Positions 18,828 to 27,814 are shown, numbered from the stretch's first letter. The stretch is 64,000 nt of DNA from Azoarcus_F sp036734105 (GCA_036734105.1 DAIMZH010000002.1:81234-145233); one strand, 5' to 3'. Notes: generated from the sequence alone by a model not told the origin. Made by a program: numbers and translations.

Positions 18828-19466
18828 TCACCATATGTTGCCGGCGCCCGGCGTATAGGAACTTGAAACCACCGCATTGGTGATCACGGTATCCGCCTGC
18901 ACCACCCCACTGAAGCGGGAGATGCCGGCCTCCACCTGAACCATGCCGGCGCTGATCTTGACCATTGATGCCTGCACTTCAACCTCGCCAGACGAGCGGA
19001 CAACCACCCCTGATGGCCCGGCAGTCACGGTTTGTCCCGCCACTTCCATGGTGATGGCCCCACCTGCAGCATCGTCGATACGAATGCGCGCACCCTGGGC
19101 AGTGCGCATTTCAACCGATGGACCCTGGTCATCCATTTCAATGACCGCACCGCTCGGTGTGCTGATCACATAGCGCTGCTCTACCGGTTCGGCGGCATCC
19201 GGGTGGCTGGCGTCACCACTCCAGACGCTGCCCAGTACCAGCGCGTTGTCCTGATCGATGAAACCCAGCGCGACCATCTCGTTGAGGCGCGGGATCATGC
19301 TGACCCCGTAACCATGACCTGCCGACGGCACGATCACGCTGGCCCACAAGCTGATCGGCATGGTGACCAACTGCACCCTGACCCGGCCGCGCTGCTCCGG
19401 GTCCACGTTGTCGACCACCCGACCAAGGTGCAGATTGCCGGTCATGCCTGGTTGATGCGGATTCAT
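18828..19466 (-). CDS. gpV/gp5-like spike tip protein of the eCIS
   Basis: 212 residues from ATG 19466, overlapping the stop of the hub gene as ATGA. The OB-fold of VgrG/gpV proteins is seen near the N-terminus: GRVVDNVDPEQRGRVRVQL, WASVIVPSAGHGYG and ALVLGSVW. From residue about 115 there is a repetitive beta pattern (GPSVEMRTAQGARIRIDDAA, VVVRSSGEVEVQAS) expected of a trimeric beta-helix spike, ending in SSYTPGAGNIW. In Afp the same region is the C-terminal part of one protein, Afp8. Downstream the structured repeat follows within 10 bp. Confidence 0.85.
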   Translation of the reverse strand: MNPHQPGMTGNLHLGRVVDNVDPEQRGRVRVQLVTMPISLWASVIVPSAGHGYGVSMIPRLNEMVALGFIDQDNALVLGSVWSGDASHPDAAEPVEQRYVISTPSGAVIEMDDQGPSVEMRTAQGARIRIDDAAGGAITMEVAGQTVTAGPSGVVVRSSGEVEVQASMVKISAGMVQVEAGISRFSGVVQADTVITNAVVSSSYTPGAGNIW

Positions 19467-20512
19467 GCCTGCCCCCTGTCCGGGCGGCACACCCGGAAAC
19501 GGGTTTCAAAACCGGTCGCATTGTCAAAACGATGCACACACTGCAGCACCCGGTAACGCCCACACAGCCTTGGTGCAACACCGTCGAGCAGAATCTCTCT
19601 GCCGGGGGCCAGCGCGGGTTCACCCACACAGCAGATCTCACCCTGTACAAAACGCTTGGCCATCCGCCGAAAAGCGGCGTCAGCCTGTTCTCTGGCGAGC
19701 GCGGATGACGAGGCAAAAGGCCAGGGCACGATCTCACTCGCCGTCCAGCCAAGCGTGTTGAGCGTGTCGCCCGCGCCTTCACCCGGCGGTGGGGGCGACA
19801 GCGAGGACTGTTGTGCCTCGGTTTCCTCGTCGCTGACCAGATCGAAACCCAGCACCCGGCTGGCAGTGGGCTGGTGATTGAGGTCGCAAATCAGTCTGGC
19901 CGATAACACGCCGTTCTGCACATGAATGCTCATCGGCTGGGTGTCCGGCTGTTCGCTGCCAGCCAGCACACGACCATCCCTCAAACGAAAGCTCGCATCG
20001 AAACGACGACAGATGCGCAGGGCAAAGGCCAGATCACTTTCGTTGAGTTGGTGCCAACTGGCGGTTGTGGACGACACCGCAGCGTCAACCTGCAAGCCGG
20101 CCTGACTGGCCAGCGAAGTGATCACTTCATCGGCACTCATTGCCTCGAAGCTCCGACTGTGCCGACTGCGGGCCATGCGCTGCAGCCTGTCCTGAGCCAG
20201 CCAGATGCGTTGCGGTGCGCCCTCGCCATAGCGATCTTCAATAGCGGTTATCTCGCCATCAAAGACGCGCTGCATGCCGTCGCCGCCATCCAGCGCAATC
20301 TCCAGGCTGGCACCCGGTCCGATATCGTCGAACAGGTAATCAGGTGCTGGTTGCCCGGCCACCAACCCCCAGTTGCTGAGCTGTAGCTCAGCATGCGCGC
20401 TGCCACTGTGTGGCAAGCTCAACAGCATGGCCGACAAGGCGTCCGAGGCGTCGCGCCGGGCGCGGCCATCAATGCGAATGGCTGGTCGGCTGCTGACGAA
20501 GGCGCGGGTCAT
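19463..20512 (-). CDS. gpD/gp27-like hub protein of the eCIS spike
   Basis: 349 residues. Matches the phage late control D/VgrG N-terminal region: an N-terminal strand set, GPGASLEIALDGG, VFDGEITAIEDRYGE, then LASQAGLQVDAAVS and LNESDLAFALRICRRFDASF, a typical hub signature. The C-terminal 110 residues (after about 230) hold an ARREQADAAFRR-type helix region and a final SH3-like beta domain with VLQCVHRFDNATGFETRFRV. It should form the trimeric hub linking tube and spike. It overlaps the gpV-like gene by 4 bp. Confidence 0.85.
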   Translation of the reverse strand: MTRAFVSSRPAIRIDGRARRDASDALSAMLLSLPHSGSAHAELQLSNWGLVAGQPAPDYLFDDIGPGASLEIALDGGDGMQRVFDGEITAIEDRYGEGAPQRIWLAQDRLQRMARSRHSRSFEAMSADEVITSLASQAGLQVDAAVSSTTASWHQLNESDLAFALRICRRFDASFRLRDGRVLAGSEQPDTQPMSIHVQNGVLSARLICDLNHQPTASRVLGFDLVSDEETEAQQSSLSPPPPGEGAGDTLNTLGWTASEIVPWPFASSSALAREQADAAFRRMAKRFVQGEICCVGEPALAPGREILLDGVAPRLCGRYRVLQCVHRFDNATGFETRFRVCRPDRGQA

Positions 20513-20527
20513 GGTCTCTTCCCTGCC

Positions 20528-20698
20528 TCAATCGACAGCCAGCCGGGCGGCGCGCTCGGCCAGCAAGCTCAGGGTGGAGGCGATGTCACTGGTCTTGTCG
20601 CGCACTGTCAGCGCGTCTGGTGGCGGCTCGGAAGTCGCCAGAGAGGCTTCACCATCCGGTTCGGCTTCGATCAGCAAGTCGTCGATGATCAAGGGCAT
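20528..20698 (-). CDS. Small DUF5908/Afp6-like eCIS protein
   Basis: 56 residues from ATG 20698 with GGAGGA just upstream. It begins MPLIIDDLLIEAEPDGEAS and ends in a helix LLAERAARLAVD. Many eCIS operons carry such a 50-60 residue protein (DUF5908/Afp6 position) between the CIS tube protein and the spike gene, starting MPxxIxxLxI. The position here is exactly that, with 15 bp to the hub gene. The family's role is unclear. Assignment is by size, start pattern and synteny. Confidence 0.7.
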   Translation of the reverse strand: MPLIIDDLLIEAEPDGEASLATSEPPPDALTVRDKTSDIASTLSLLAERAARLAVD

Positions 20699-20769
20699 TC
20701 TTCATCCTCCCACAGGCCTTGGCGGCCCTTGTTCCAGGTAGATAGCAAAGTTGTGCAAGGCACGCGGAG

Positions 20770-21669
20770 TCAGTCGAAACCCACCCCCTTCGGCCCTGCG
20801 CTGACCGACTTTTTGACAAGGGTTGTTGCTGCCCTCATGGTCTTGTCCGGGTTGGCAAACGCGCCTTGTATGCCGGTTCCGACCGCAGACGAGGCACCAA
20901 AGCTGAACCCGGTGCCCATGCCTGCGGCGGCATTCACCGATACGCCAGGCACTGCCACCCGCTCCAGCGAAGGCTGACGCGGAGATTCGACTCCATTGAA
21001 CAAGGCGGTGCTGCGCCAGTCACGCTGCGCCGCAGCACCCTTGCCCGGTCCGGCAAAGGGCACCGCAGGTGACTCCGGGTTGGTGCCACCGGTGGTGGTA
21101 AAACGTGGCGTGTCTCGTTCGGCTAGCGCGAGTTCACGACTACGAAACTGATAACGTGATTCGGAAAGTTTGAGCGCCACCGTGGCACGCAGTGGTTGCC
21201 CTTCTGGCGAAAAGAAATCAAGCGTTTCGTCAAAGCTCTGCACCATGCCCAGAAATTCGAAGGCACCCCATTGAAAAAGGCAGCGCTGCGGAGCCTGCAT
21301 CTGCTCACCTTCACCGACCGGCTTGATGAAACGCTCGGCAATCCGGCCGGTGAGCTTGCGCACATCGCTGCCGGAGTTGACCGGCTCCAGGTTGAGGCCT
21401 TCAGCAGCCGCACGCTGGCGATACAGGTCAGCGACGCTTTCATCTATCCAGGTGGTGTCGAACACCAGCTCGACGCTGAGCGTGGATGAGCTTTTGTCGA
21501 CAAACTGGGCTGCGCGGCTGCTCCCGCCGCTTTCACTCTCCTTGAGGGTGTTGGCCAGCGCAAGCTTGAGGCTGGCCGGGTTGAACTGGACCTCGATGGC
21601 AGCCGCCATGTCGGGAGTGTCCGCTTCACCGGAAACCGGAATCAGCCGCGCATGTTCAGGGTGAATCAT
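20770..21669 (-). CDS. CIS tube / Afp7-like baseplate hub-collar protein
   Basis: 299 residues. The N-terminus AIEVQFNPASLKLALANTL matches the CIS tube/Afp7-type family (VQFNP signature), followed by SSTLSVELVFDTTW, FQWGAFEFLGMVQSFDETLD and ATVALKLSESRYQF. The last 100 residues are Gly/Ala-rich with no fold visible; a LysM domain often found in this family is not evident. In Afp/PVC the product links the tube to the spike hub. The start is only 2 bp after the stop of the second tube gene. Confidence 0.8.
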   Translation of the reverse strand: MIHPEHARLIPVSGEADTPDMAAAIEVQFNPASLKLALANTLKESESGGSSRAAQFVDKSSSTLSVELVFDTTWIDESVADLYRQRAAAEGLNLEPVNSGSDVRKLTGRIAERFIKPVGEGEQMQAPQRCLFQWGAFEFLGMVQSFDETLDFFSPEGQPLRATVALKLSESRYQFRSRELALAERDTPRFTTTGGTNPESPAVPFAGPGKGAAAQRDWRSTALFNGVESPRQPSLERVAVPGVSVNAAAGMGTGFSFGASSAVGTGIQGAFANPDKTMRAATTLVKKSVSAGPKGVGFD

Positions 21670-21671
21670 GA

Positions 21672-22172
21672 TCAGCCTCCCTTGGCTGGCGGTCTTTCAA
21701 GCTCCAGCCCCTCATGCACCAGGGTGATTTCCTCGATGGCTACCTGGCTTGCAGTGGCCGACAGGTCTGGCCCCTTGAAGCGGGTTGGCAGCACGCCGTA
21801 AAGCTTCCACACCAGCACCGGGTTGTCGGCGACCGACTGAAGCGCGCCATTTGCCACACTGGCCGACGGATTGCCGAGAACCAGTATCTCGCCCTGTAGC
21901 CGGTAGCCATAGTTGGCGCCACGGGTGGTGAGGTCAAACCACTGCCAGAGGTCATCCAGCGTGGTCACGCCACGCTTGAGCACGATTGGTGCAAATTTGG
22001 TCGGCCCGCTACGTTGGTGCTCGCCCCAGTTGCGCCCCCCTTCCCGAATGCTGCGCGACTCCATGGTGAGCTCGAAACCAGTGGCTTCGCTGAAGGCGCC
22101 ACCACACAGCAGTTGGCTGCGTTCCTCGTTGAACAGGCTGACACGGAAGCGGAAGGGTACGAATTCAGACAT
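21672..22172 (-). CDS. Second tail tube protein (gp19-like, Afp5-like)
   Basis: 166 residues from ATG 22172, overlapping the upstream stop by 8 bp. The gp19 tube pattern is present: FRFRVSLFNEE, GGAFSEATGFELTMESRSI, IVLKRGVTTLDDLWQWF, VLVWKLYGVLPTRFKGPDLS and VAIEEITLVHEGLEL. It is longer than the first tube protein and likely forms the initiating ring on the hub, the place of Afp5. Confidence 0.88.
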   Translation of the reverse strand: MSEFVPFRFRVSLFNEERSQLLCGGAFSEATGFELTMESRSIREGGRNWGEHQRSGPTKFAPIVLKRGVTTLDDLWQWFDLTTRGANYGYRLQGEILVLGNPSASVANGALQSVADNPVLVWKLYGVLPTRFKGPDLSATASQVAIEEITLVHEGLELERPPAKGG

Positions 22173-23643
22173 TGCCCACCTCGCTGACCCAACGACCATC
22201 GCGGTGTTCAAAAGACAGCCAGATACGATCTATCGGAAAGGCCGGAGCAATCTCTATGTCGAAGCGCAGATCAGAGTCGGACAGGCCGGACCGGGTGACC
22301 CGGAATCCGTCTTCGGGCAAGGCTCCGCGCAAGGCCCCGCGGGCATGCAGCTTGCGGAAGAATGCTTGCAGCAGGGCGGCAGGCTGAGGGTCGCGCGGGT
22401 CGATGTCGAACACCAGGGTGTCACCAAGAGACTGCAACTGGCGTTGCAGAAAGCCGATGAAACGACGCATTTCGCCGCTGCGCATGGCACTGAGTTGCGG
22501 GTTTCCACCAGCCAGTGCGCTTGTGCACAGGCGCTCGTCATCGAGCACGATGCGTCCATCCCGCTGCAGCAAGACGCCAACACCCGGCGACTCCCGCATG
22601 GCCAGCACTTCAGCATGGTTCAACACTGGCCATGGTCTCGCCGCGCTGCGCACCGGGCGGTCTGCAATCGAGCGCCACGGACCGGCTTCGCGGCTGACAC
22701 GCGCCTGCAGCGCCGACACTGCGCCAGTCGGGCTGTGCAGGCCGTGTTCGGCTGAGCGCAGATAGGGAAACAGAAACTGCACCTGCCTCAGACTGGCCAG
22801 CGTCTGCAAGGCGGCGCTGTGCGCCAGCCTGGTGAGGCTGGCCAGCGCCAGTGGGTCGGCTAGCGCTTGCCCGCGATCGGGCGAGCCAGCCAGGGGCAAG
22901 GTCAACAGCAATTGCACATCCGGGCGCTGAACAGACAGCGCCGCCAGCACTGGTGCAAGAATCCGCTCCAGTGGCCAGCGGGACTGCGCAGGCGGGAGCT
23001 CGCTGGAATGACGTCTTTCGCGGTGATCATCGTCCAGCGACTGCGCACAGGGACGAAACATCGGTCTGGGGTTGTCAAGCCGGACGCGTGCGATATCGTC
23101 CAGCCAGGCAGGCACCTGCAGTCGCTCCAGATCTGGCATTGCAACGATGGCCAGTTGCGGAATGATCATCGCTGCCTCCAGGCCACGCAGGGACTCCACC
23201 GCCTCAAGCCGGGTGTCCGGGCGCGGCATGAAGACGGCCGGACTGCCGCCTTCGTCCGGCACCTGCACCAGCCAAAGCGTGCCGCCACCATTGGCAAAAA
23301 AGTCATCCACCGCGCGTGCCAGCCAGGCACCATCGCCAGCCAGCCGACTGTAGTAAGCACTGGGTGCCACAGCGGCATCCGGAAAGATGTCATGAAAATC
23401 GGCAGCCGAACGCAACAACAAGGGCAGGTGGTGAACATTCTGGCGCTGTCCATCGCGCAAGGCGCGCACACTCTGGCGGTAACCAAGACTCTCCAGCGCG
23501 GCCAGCAGCTCGGGCATGGCAAGCAAGCGCGCCACTCTGGTGCGGCCGGGACAATGGCCGATGAGGGCGACGTCGCAGGTCCGCGTCTCGCGTTTCAGCG
23601 GACGAGGTGTCAGAGCGATTCGTTCAGCCAGCAAGGTCTGCAT
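22165..23643 (-). CDS. Divergent second tail sheath protein
   Basis: 492 residues. The C-terminal domain is recognisably sheath-like: MRRFIGFLQRQLQSLGDTLV, AALLQAFFRKLHARGALRGA, FRVTRSGLSDSDLRFDIEI. The central region keeps a sheath-like insertion but diverges from the main sheath at 24163-25752. Afp and PVC carry three sheath paralogues (Afp2-4), one of which sits near the baseplate; this is the likely counterpart. The upstream stop is 26 bp away; the stop overlaps the second tube gene. Confidence 0.78.
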   Translation of the reverse strand: MQTLLAERIALTPRPLKRETRTCDVALIGHCPGRTRVARLLAMPELLAALESLGYRQSVRALRDGQRQNVHHLPLLLRSAADFHDIFPDAAVAPSAYYSRLAGDGAWLARAVDDFFANGGGTLWLVQVPDEGGSPAVFMPRPDTRLEAVESLRGLEAAMIIPQLAIVAMPDLERLQVPAWLDDIARVRLDNPRPMFRPCAQSLDDDHRERRHSSELPPAQSRWPLERILAPVLAALSVQRPDVQLLLTLPLAGSPDRGQALADPLALASLTRLAHSAALQTLASLRQVQFLFPYLRSAEHGLHSPTGAVSALQARVSREAGPWRSIADRPVRSAARPWPVLNHAEVLAMRESPGVGVLLQRDGRIVLDDERLCTSALAGGNPQLSAMRSGEMRRFIGFLQRQLQSLGDTLVFDIDPRDPQPAALLQAFFRKLHARGALRGALPEDGFRVTRSGLSDSDLRFDIEIAPAFPIDRIWLSFEHRDGRWVSEVGNV

Positions 23644-23669
23644 GTCAGCTCACCCGGTCGAAGACATGC

Positions 23670-24125
23670 TCAGGACTGCTCTATGTGTTCAACCGACAAC
23701 ACCAGCTCTTCCATGGCCACATCGCTGCCACCCTTGGCGGTCAGGGTCGGTCCTGTCCATTTTATTGGCATGGCGTTGAACAGTTTCCAGGTCAGCACGG
23801 TGCCTGCGCGGTCTTCGGACAAGAGCTTGATCTCGACGTTGCGCTTGGCGCCGACATCGCCAGCCCTGATCTGCTCCAGCCATTCGTTGAGGTTTTGCGA
23901 ACCGATCACGCCGCGCTTGAGCGTCACGTCGCCAGCCTTGTGTATCGCCGGAACCTTGCTGACGTAATTGACCTTGGCATTGCCGCTGCGGTATTCAGCA
24001 ATGGTGATCTCGGCATTCAGCCCGGAAACCTCCGAAAACCCGCCAAGCACGGTCTCCTCGCTGCCGTCACCAAGATTGACCAGAAAGTTGAACACGCCAT
24101 AAGGTGTTTCACGAAATTCGGCCAT
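23670..24125 (-). CDS. Main tail tube protein (gp19-like, Afp1-like)
   Basis: 151 residues with GGAGA-type spacing upstream. The tube pattern is clear: FNFLVNLGDGSEETVLGGFS, EVSGLNAEITIAEYRSGN, VTLKRGVIGSQNLNEWL, LTWKLFNAMPIKWTGPTL and VAMEELVLSVEHIE. It stacks as hexamers to make the inner tube through which cargo sits. It follows the main sheath by 37 bp. Confidence 0.92.
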   Translation of the reverse strand: MAEFRETPYGVFNFLVNLGDGSEETVLGGFSEVSGLNAEITIAEYRSGNAKVNYVSKVPAIHKAGDVTLKRGVIGSQNLNEWLEQIRAGDVGAKRNVEIKLLSEDRAGTVLTWKLFNAMPIKWTGPTLTAKGGSDVAMEELVLSVEHIEQS

Positions 24126-24162
24126 GATTCTGTCCTCTCATCTTCAGGGTAGTCGGGCACCG

Positions 24163-25752
24163 TCAGGCATCGGCGGTTTTCTGCCCAATGCGGAAAACCA
24201 CAAACTCGGCCGGCTTGAGCGCGGCCACGCCGACCTCGCAGATCAGCCGACCATTGTCGAGGTCGTTTTGCGTCATGGTGCTGCGATCGCAACGCACAAA
24301 ATAGGCTTGCTTGGGTGAGCCGCCCAGCAAACGGCCGTTGAACCACTCGTTGTAGAGAAAGTCTTCGACCGTGCTTCGTACGTTGGCCCACAGGCGCTCG
24401 CCGTTGGGCTCAAACACCACCCACTGCGTGGATTTGTCGATGGAGCGCTCGAGATACAGAAAATAGCGCCGGACGTTGAGGTATTTCCATTCCGGATCGC
24501 TGGACAGGGTTCTGCCACCCCATACACGGTGACCGCGTCCCGGGAAAGAGCGCAGGCAGTTGATGCCTTCAGGGTTGAGCAATTCCTGCTGAAAGCGGTT
24601 GACCTCCTGATTGAAACCGAGCGCACCGACCACGATTTCATTGGCGGGCGCCTTATGCACACCGCGACGGACATCAGTGGATGCATAGACACCCGCTATG
24701 AAACCGGCCGGCGGAACATCAATGGTGTCGGTCAGACGGCGTGGATCGGATATCTCAACCCAGGGGTGATACAGCGCAAGCCGTGAATCGTCGAAGTTGT
24801 TGCGAAAAGCCCGGATCTCCGAGATGGACATGTGATTGCGTGCATCCACAATGCCGACCCGGTAGCGCATCTTGCGGCAGTGGCGCTGCATTTCGACCAC
24901 GACCGCACGATGACCTGCCTCGTTCATGACCGTCGCAGCCGGTGCCAGCACAATCGCAATATCCTCCACATCTTCAAGCGCGGCAAAACCGGAACTGCCA
25001 TTGACCGAATCGGCCTGCCCCGCAAAATCGGCGGCAACAGGCATGCCACCGTCGGTGCCATCCCTCAAGTCGATGAGATAGCGCGGGCCATCCACCGAAC
25101 CCACTGGCGGTGTCAATGCTGCGGGTTCATACAAGGCGTCGAGCGCGGTCGCCACGGCGGCTTGATCGGCTGCGGCATCCAGCATGCAGGCTACCGGGCT
25201 GCTGAGCTGGTCAATATGCTTGGCTGGCGCGGTGGCCAGCATGTTTGCAAGTGAATTGACCGCCGCCGGGTCGGTCGAGACGCCACCATAGGTGTAAACG
25301 ATTGGGCCATCTGCACCTCCGCTGCGCACCGAAATGTCGGCAAGCGTTCTGGCAACATCGCGCCAGTCGAATTCGAGTGTGAAGTTACCCATGGCACCAG
25401 GAAAACGCGCCGACAAGGTCAGCACACCATTGCTGCGTGATGCCGCCACGGGTGCCGCTGCGGCGCTGACCACGCGACATACGAAGAGCTGCTTTCCGCC
25501 GCCATCAAAGAATGCCTTGGCGGCGATCGCAGTGTGGTTCAGAACATTGCTGCCGCCAAGTCCCAGGTCAAGGATGTCGCCATAAATGCGCGAAAACTCG
25601 GCAAAACTGGTGACGACTTCCGGCACACCCCGGGTCGGACCGTAGCGGGTCGGACCGACAATGCCGGCAACACTCGTACCAACGCCTTCTATGGAGCTGG
25701 CGCGGTAACTGACCTCTTCGACATAGACTCCGGGTGATAAGTATTGAGGCAT
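24163..25752 (-). CDS. Main tail sheath protein (Afp2/3-like)
   Basis: 529 residues with the standard sheath start MPQYLSPGVYVEEVSYRASS and IEGVGTSVAGIVGPTRYGP. The C-terminal half keeps the conserved core: HPWVEISDPRRLTDTIDVPP, GVYASTDVRRGVHKAPANE, LNPEGINCLRSFPGRGHRVW, NVRRYFLYLERSIDKSTQWV and AEFVVFRIGQKTAD. Contraction of this sheath powers injection. No truncation is seen. Confidence 0.95.
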   Translation of the reverse strand: MPQYLSPGVYVEEVSYRASSIEGVGTSVAGIVGPTRYGPTRGVPEVVTSFAEFSRIYGDILDLGLGGSNVLNHTAIAAKAFFDGGGKQLFVCRVVSAAAAPVAASRSNGVLTLSARFPGAMGNFTLEFDWRDVARTLADISVRSGGADGPIVYTYGGVSTDPAAVNSLANMLATAPAKHIDQLSSPVACMLDAAADQAAVATALDALYEPAALTPPVGSVDGPRYLIDLRDGTDGGMPVAADFAGQADSVNGSSGFAALEDVEDIAIVLAPAATVMNEAGHRAVVVEMQRHCRKMRYRVGIVDARNHMSISEIRAFRNNFDDSRLALYHPWVEISDPRRLTDTIDVPPAGFIAGVYASTDVRRGVHKAPANEIVVGALGFNQEVNRFQQELLNPEGINCLRSFPGRGHRVWGGRTLSSDPEWKYLNVRRYFLYLERSIDKSTQWVVFEPNGERLWANVRSTVEDFLYNEWFNGRLLGGSPKQAYFVRCDRSTMTQNDLDNGRLICEVGVAALKPAEFVVFRIGQKTADA

Positions 25753-25775
25753 GGTCTTCTCCGTCTTGGTTTGGG

Positions 25776-26549
25776 TCAGACGACCTGTATGGCCAGATGC
25801 TCATGGCCGGATGAACGAACCGGAACAAAAGCGCCCGGCTGAAGTGTGAGATCGATGCTGTTGGCAAAAACGCCGGGCAACTCAGGCGAGGCAATGGCAA
25901 ACTGACTGAATGCGTCTGGATCTGGCATGGATTCTGGCGTAGCGCTTGAGTCGGCCAGCACTGACAAGCGAGCCGGAACTTCAGTCTGTTCGAAGAATGC
26001 TGGAAGTTGTGGCAGCGGCAGCACGAAATCCCCCTGTGGCCCTGCCTGCAAGCTGATGCTGCTGGTCTGGGCAAGAGCATCGGTAACACTCAATATCAGC
26101 ATGGCCCAGGGCAATGGTGCACCGCTTATGCTGTGGCGCAACTCACCATACAGGGCACCACGTCTGGCGGGACGTATCGCAGGCAGTGATGGATACAAGG
26201 CAATGGTCGAAACCGAAGACGCCTCAAGGACTGTGCTGAAACGACGCGGATTGAAGCGCCCTGCCGGATCGGTCACCACACCAGAGACCGGCAGCGGTGG
26301 ATGCAAGGGCAAGGCGAGCTCCGCCTCATCTGCCCGTCCATCAAGCACCACACCCTCTGCCGCCCACCAGAACACAGTTTGCCCGGCCCGGCTTTGCCAC
26401 CGCAGCCCGGCTGGGTGGGGATCGAGGCTGAGCACCGGTGCACTATCAATACGCCGCATTCTCGATAGCTCTGTGGCGCTGGCTGCATCCAGCCAGGTGA
26501 TCACACCGGTGGCTGGCAACACCAGGGTCTCAAGTGCTTGGGCGAGCAT
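25776..26549 (-). CDS. eCIS-associated protein, unknown
   Basis: 257 residues. Beta-rich throughout with short runs such as FWWAAEGVVLDGRADEAEL, LPVSGVVTDPAGRFNPRRFS and GALYGELRHSISGAPLPWAML, the last two reminding of carboxypeptidase-regulatory-like beta folds. No catalytic motif, no signal peptide. The start codon shares one base with the stop of the DUF4255 gene (TAATG), and the sheath gene follows 23 bp later. Role unknown; a collar or cap-associated part is a guess. Confidence 0.6.
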   Translation of the reverse strand: MLAQALETLVLPATGVITWLDAASATELSRMRRIDSAPVLSLDPHPAGLRWQSRAGQTVFWWAAEGVVLDGRADEAELALPLHPPLPVSGVVTDPAGRFNPRRFSTVLEASSVSTIALYPSLPAIRPARRGALYGELRHSISGAPLPWAMLILSVTDALAQTSSISLQAGPQGDFVLPLPQLPAFFEQTEVPARLSVLADSSATPESMPDPDAFSQFAIASPELPGVFANSIDLTLQPGAFVPVRSSGHEHLAIQVV

Positions 26550-27136
26550 TACGACAGCCCCCCGGTAAACACGCGGGTAACAACCGGCGGGGCATCAGCA
26601 GACGAGGATGTCAGGCGCAGACGCACGGTGCGCGCCATGTAAGGCACTGTGCTGGTGTAAGGGCTTTCAAACACATCCCAGATGCGCATCATGTCTTCGG
26701 TGCTCATCTCCTCTGGCGCGATCGTCAGCACCTCGCTTTCACCCCAGTCTTCATCCAGACCGGCAATCGCGGAGAAGTCCAGTTGTGCGTGATTGGCGAG
26801 TTCGACCATAGCCCAGGTGATCAGGTCGGCCTCGATACTGGCCGCAGTGGCATTGGCGATAAGCAGAAAATGCATGTTGACCGGCAGCTCGGGCACCGGC
26901 CCACCAGTCTGGGCTCCCAGCGGCATGAAACTCCGCCCCCGACCGTGCGGATCAATCGTCAGACGATGAAGATAGATGCCGAGCAGGTTACCCGACAGCG
27001 AGTTGGCGATATCTGCGCTGCCCAGCAACTCAACACGGGCATTGACTGGTTCGCCGGAAAGATCGGCAGGCAGCCGACGCCGGAAAAACAATTCCAACGC
27101 AGACAGCGCAGCCTTGACTCCCCGGTACGACGCCAT
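26549..27136 (-). CDS. DUF4255 family tail-terminator/cap protein (Afp16/Pvc16-like)
   Basis: 195 residues. The DUF4255 pattern is visible: ALSALELFFRRRLP, NARVELLGSADIANSLSGN, IYLHRLTIDPHGRGR, ELPVNMHFLLIANATAA, then MSTEDMMRIWDVFESPYTST and PYMARTVRLRL. Afp16/Pvc16 caps the far end of the tube-sheath. It is the first gene of the operon; GGGGGG precedes the ATG. Confidence 0.88.
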   Translation of the reverse strand: MASYRGVKAALSALELFFRRRLPADLSGEPVNARVELLGSADIANSLSGNLLGIYLHRLTIDPHGRGRSFMPLGAQTGGPVPELPVNMHFLLIANATAASIEADLITWAMVELANHAQLDFSAIAGLDEDWGESEVLTIAPEEMSTEDMMRIWDVFESPYTSTVPYMARTVRLRLTSSSADAPPVVTRVFTGGLS

Positions 27137-27476
27137 ACGGCCCCCCGCTCATCATTATTTTTCTGCATCCATGGATCATGCAATCACCCTATCCAACATA
27201 GATCATGCAGGGAAACAATCAAGCCCGATTGCGTGTCCGTTTGATATGTTGATGCAAGAGTATTCGTGTAACAGACGCTTGGAATAATATGGGGCGGTGT
27301 CACGAGAACAGCCAGACGGCGGGCGGGCATGATGTTTGCTGCAAAATATTCGGACCCGGATCTTGCTATGGTTTTTCCGGCATGTCAGAGGATCAAGGCC
27401 AAAAACAAGCACCTGATACGTGCGGATGACACCAATATGGTGCACACAACGGGCCTCTGGCCCGGAGGAGACCGAA
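27137..27476. other. Intergenic region between eCIS operon and divergent small gene
   Basis: About 340 bp, clearly richer in A+T than the flanking genes. On the minus strand it holds a likely promoter and a pair of direct repeats (separate entry). The part from 27260 to 27460 shows no gene, repeat or hairpin that I can support apart from GGAGGAG at 27464-27470, the ribosome binding site of the next gene. Confidence 0.6.
27170..27222 (-). promoter_or_regulatory. Candidate eCIS operon promoter with direct-repeat operator
   Basis: On the minus strand, TTGATT (27222-27217) and TATGTT (27200-27195) are separated by 16 bp, a plausible sigma-70 pair about 60 bp before the first start codon. Two direct repeats TGCATGATCYATG lie at 27209-27197 and 27182-27170, 27 bp apart; the first covers the -10 element. 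This layout would suit repression or control by a dimeric regulator. The regulator is not known. Confidence 0.4.
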
Positions 27477-27746
27477 ATGTTGAGCCTGATCGACTGTCTC
27501 GATTTCATCGACCTGGACCGCAACACGATAGAAGTGATCGCGGAGCATGAGCACCTGCCACCAGTGCTAGCCACCGAACTCGGCAACCAGTTGCTGGCCA
27601 GCAAAAAAGGCATCTATCGGCTGCACGAAATGCACCGACGCCTGATCGCTGACGCTGCAGAACGGCAAAACCTGATTCGCGAAAAAGACTTACGAAAAAC
27701 CTACACAGCTTTTTCGCGCAAATACCCAATGCCGCGACACCTCTGA
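27477..27746 (+). CDS. Small hypothetical protein
   Basis: 89 residues from ATG 27477, behind a strong GGAGGAG at 7 bp. It is acidic at the start (LIDCLDFIDLDRNTIEVIAE) and basic, helical at the end (HEMHRRLIADAAERQNLIR, RKTYTAFSRKYP). It resembles small uncharacterised proteobacterial proteins, but I do not recognise a family with certainty. It is divergent from the eCIS operon and could be a regulator of it or unrelated. Confidence 0.6.
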   Translation: MLSLIDCLDFIDLDRNTIEVIAEHEHLPPVLATELGNQLLASKKGIYRLHEMHRRLIADAAERQNLIREKDLRKTYTAFSRKYPMPRHL

Positions 27747-27814
27747 CAACCGGCGGAATATCCTGGCCAGGGGTGGTTTGCCAGCCTTCAACCAGAATTC
27801 CTTTGTTACCCCGC

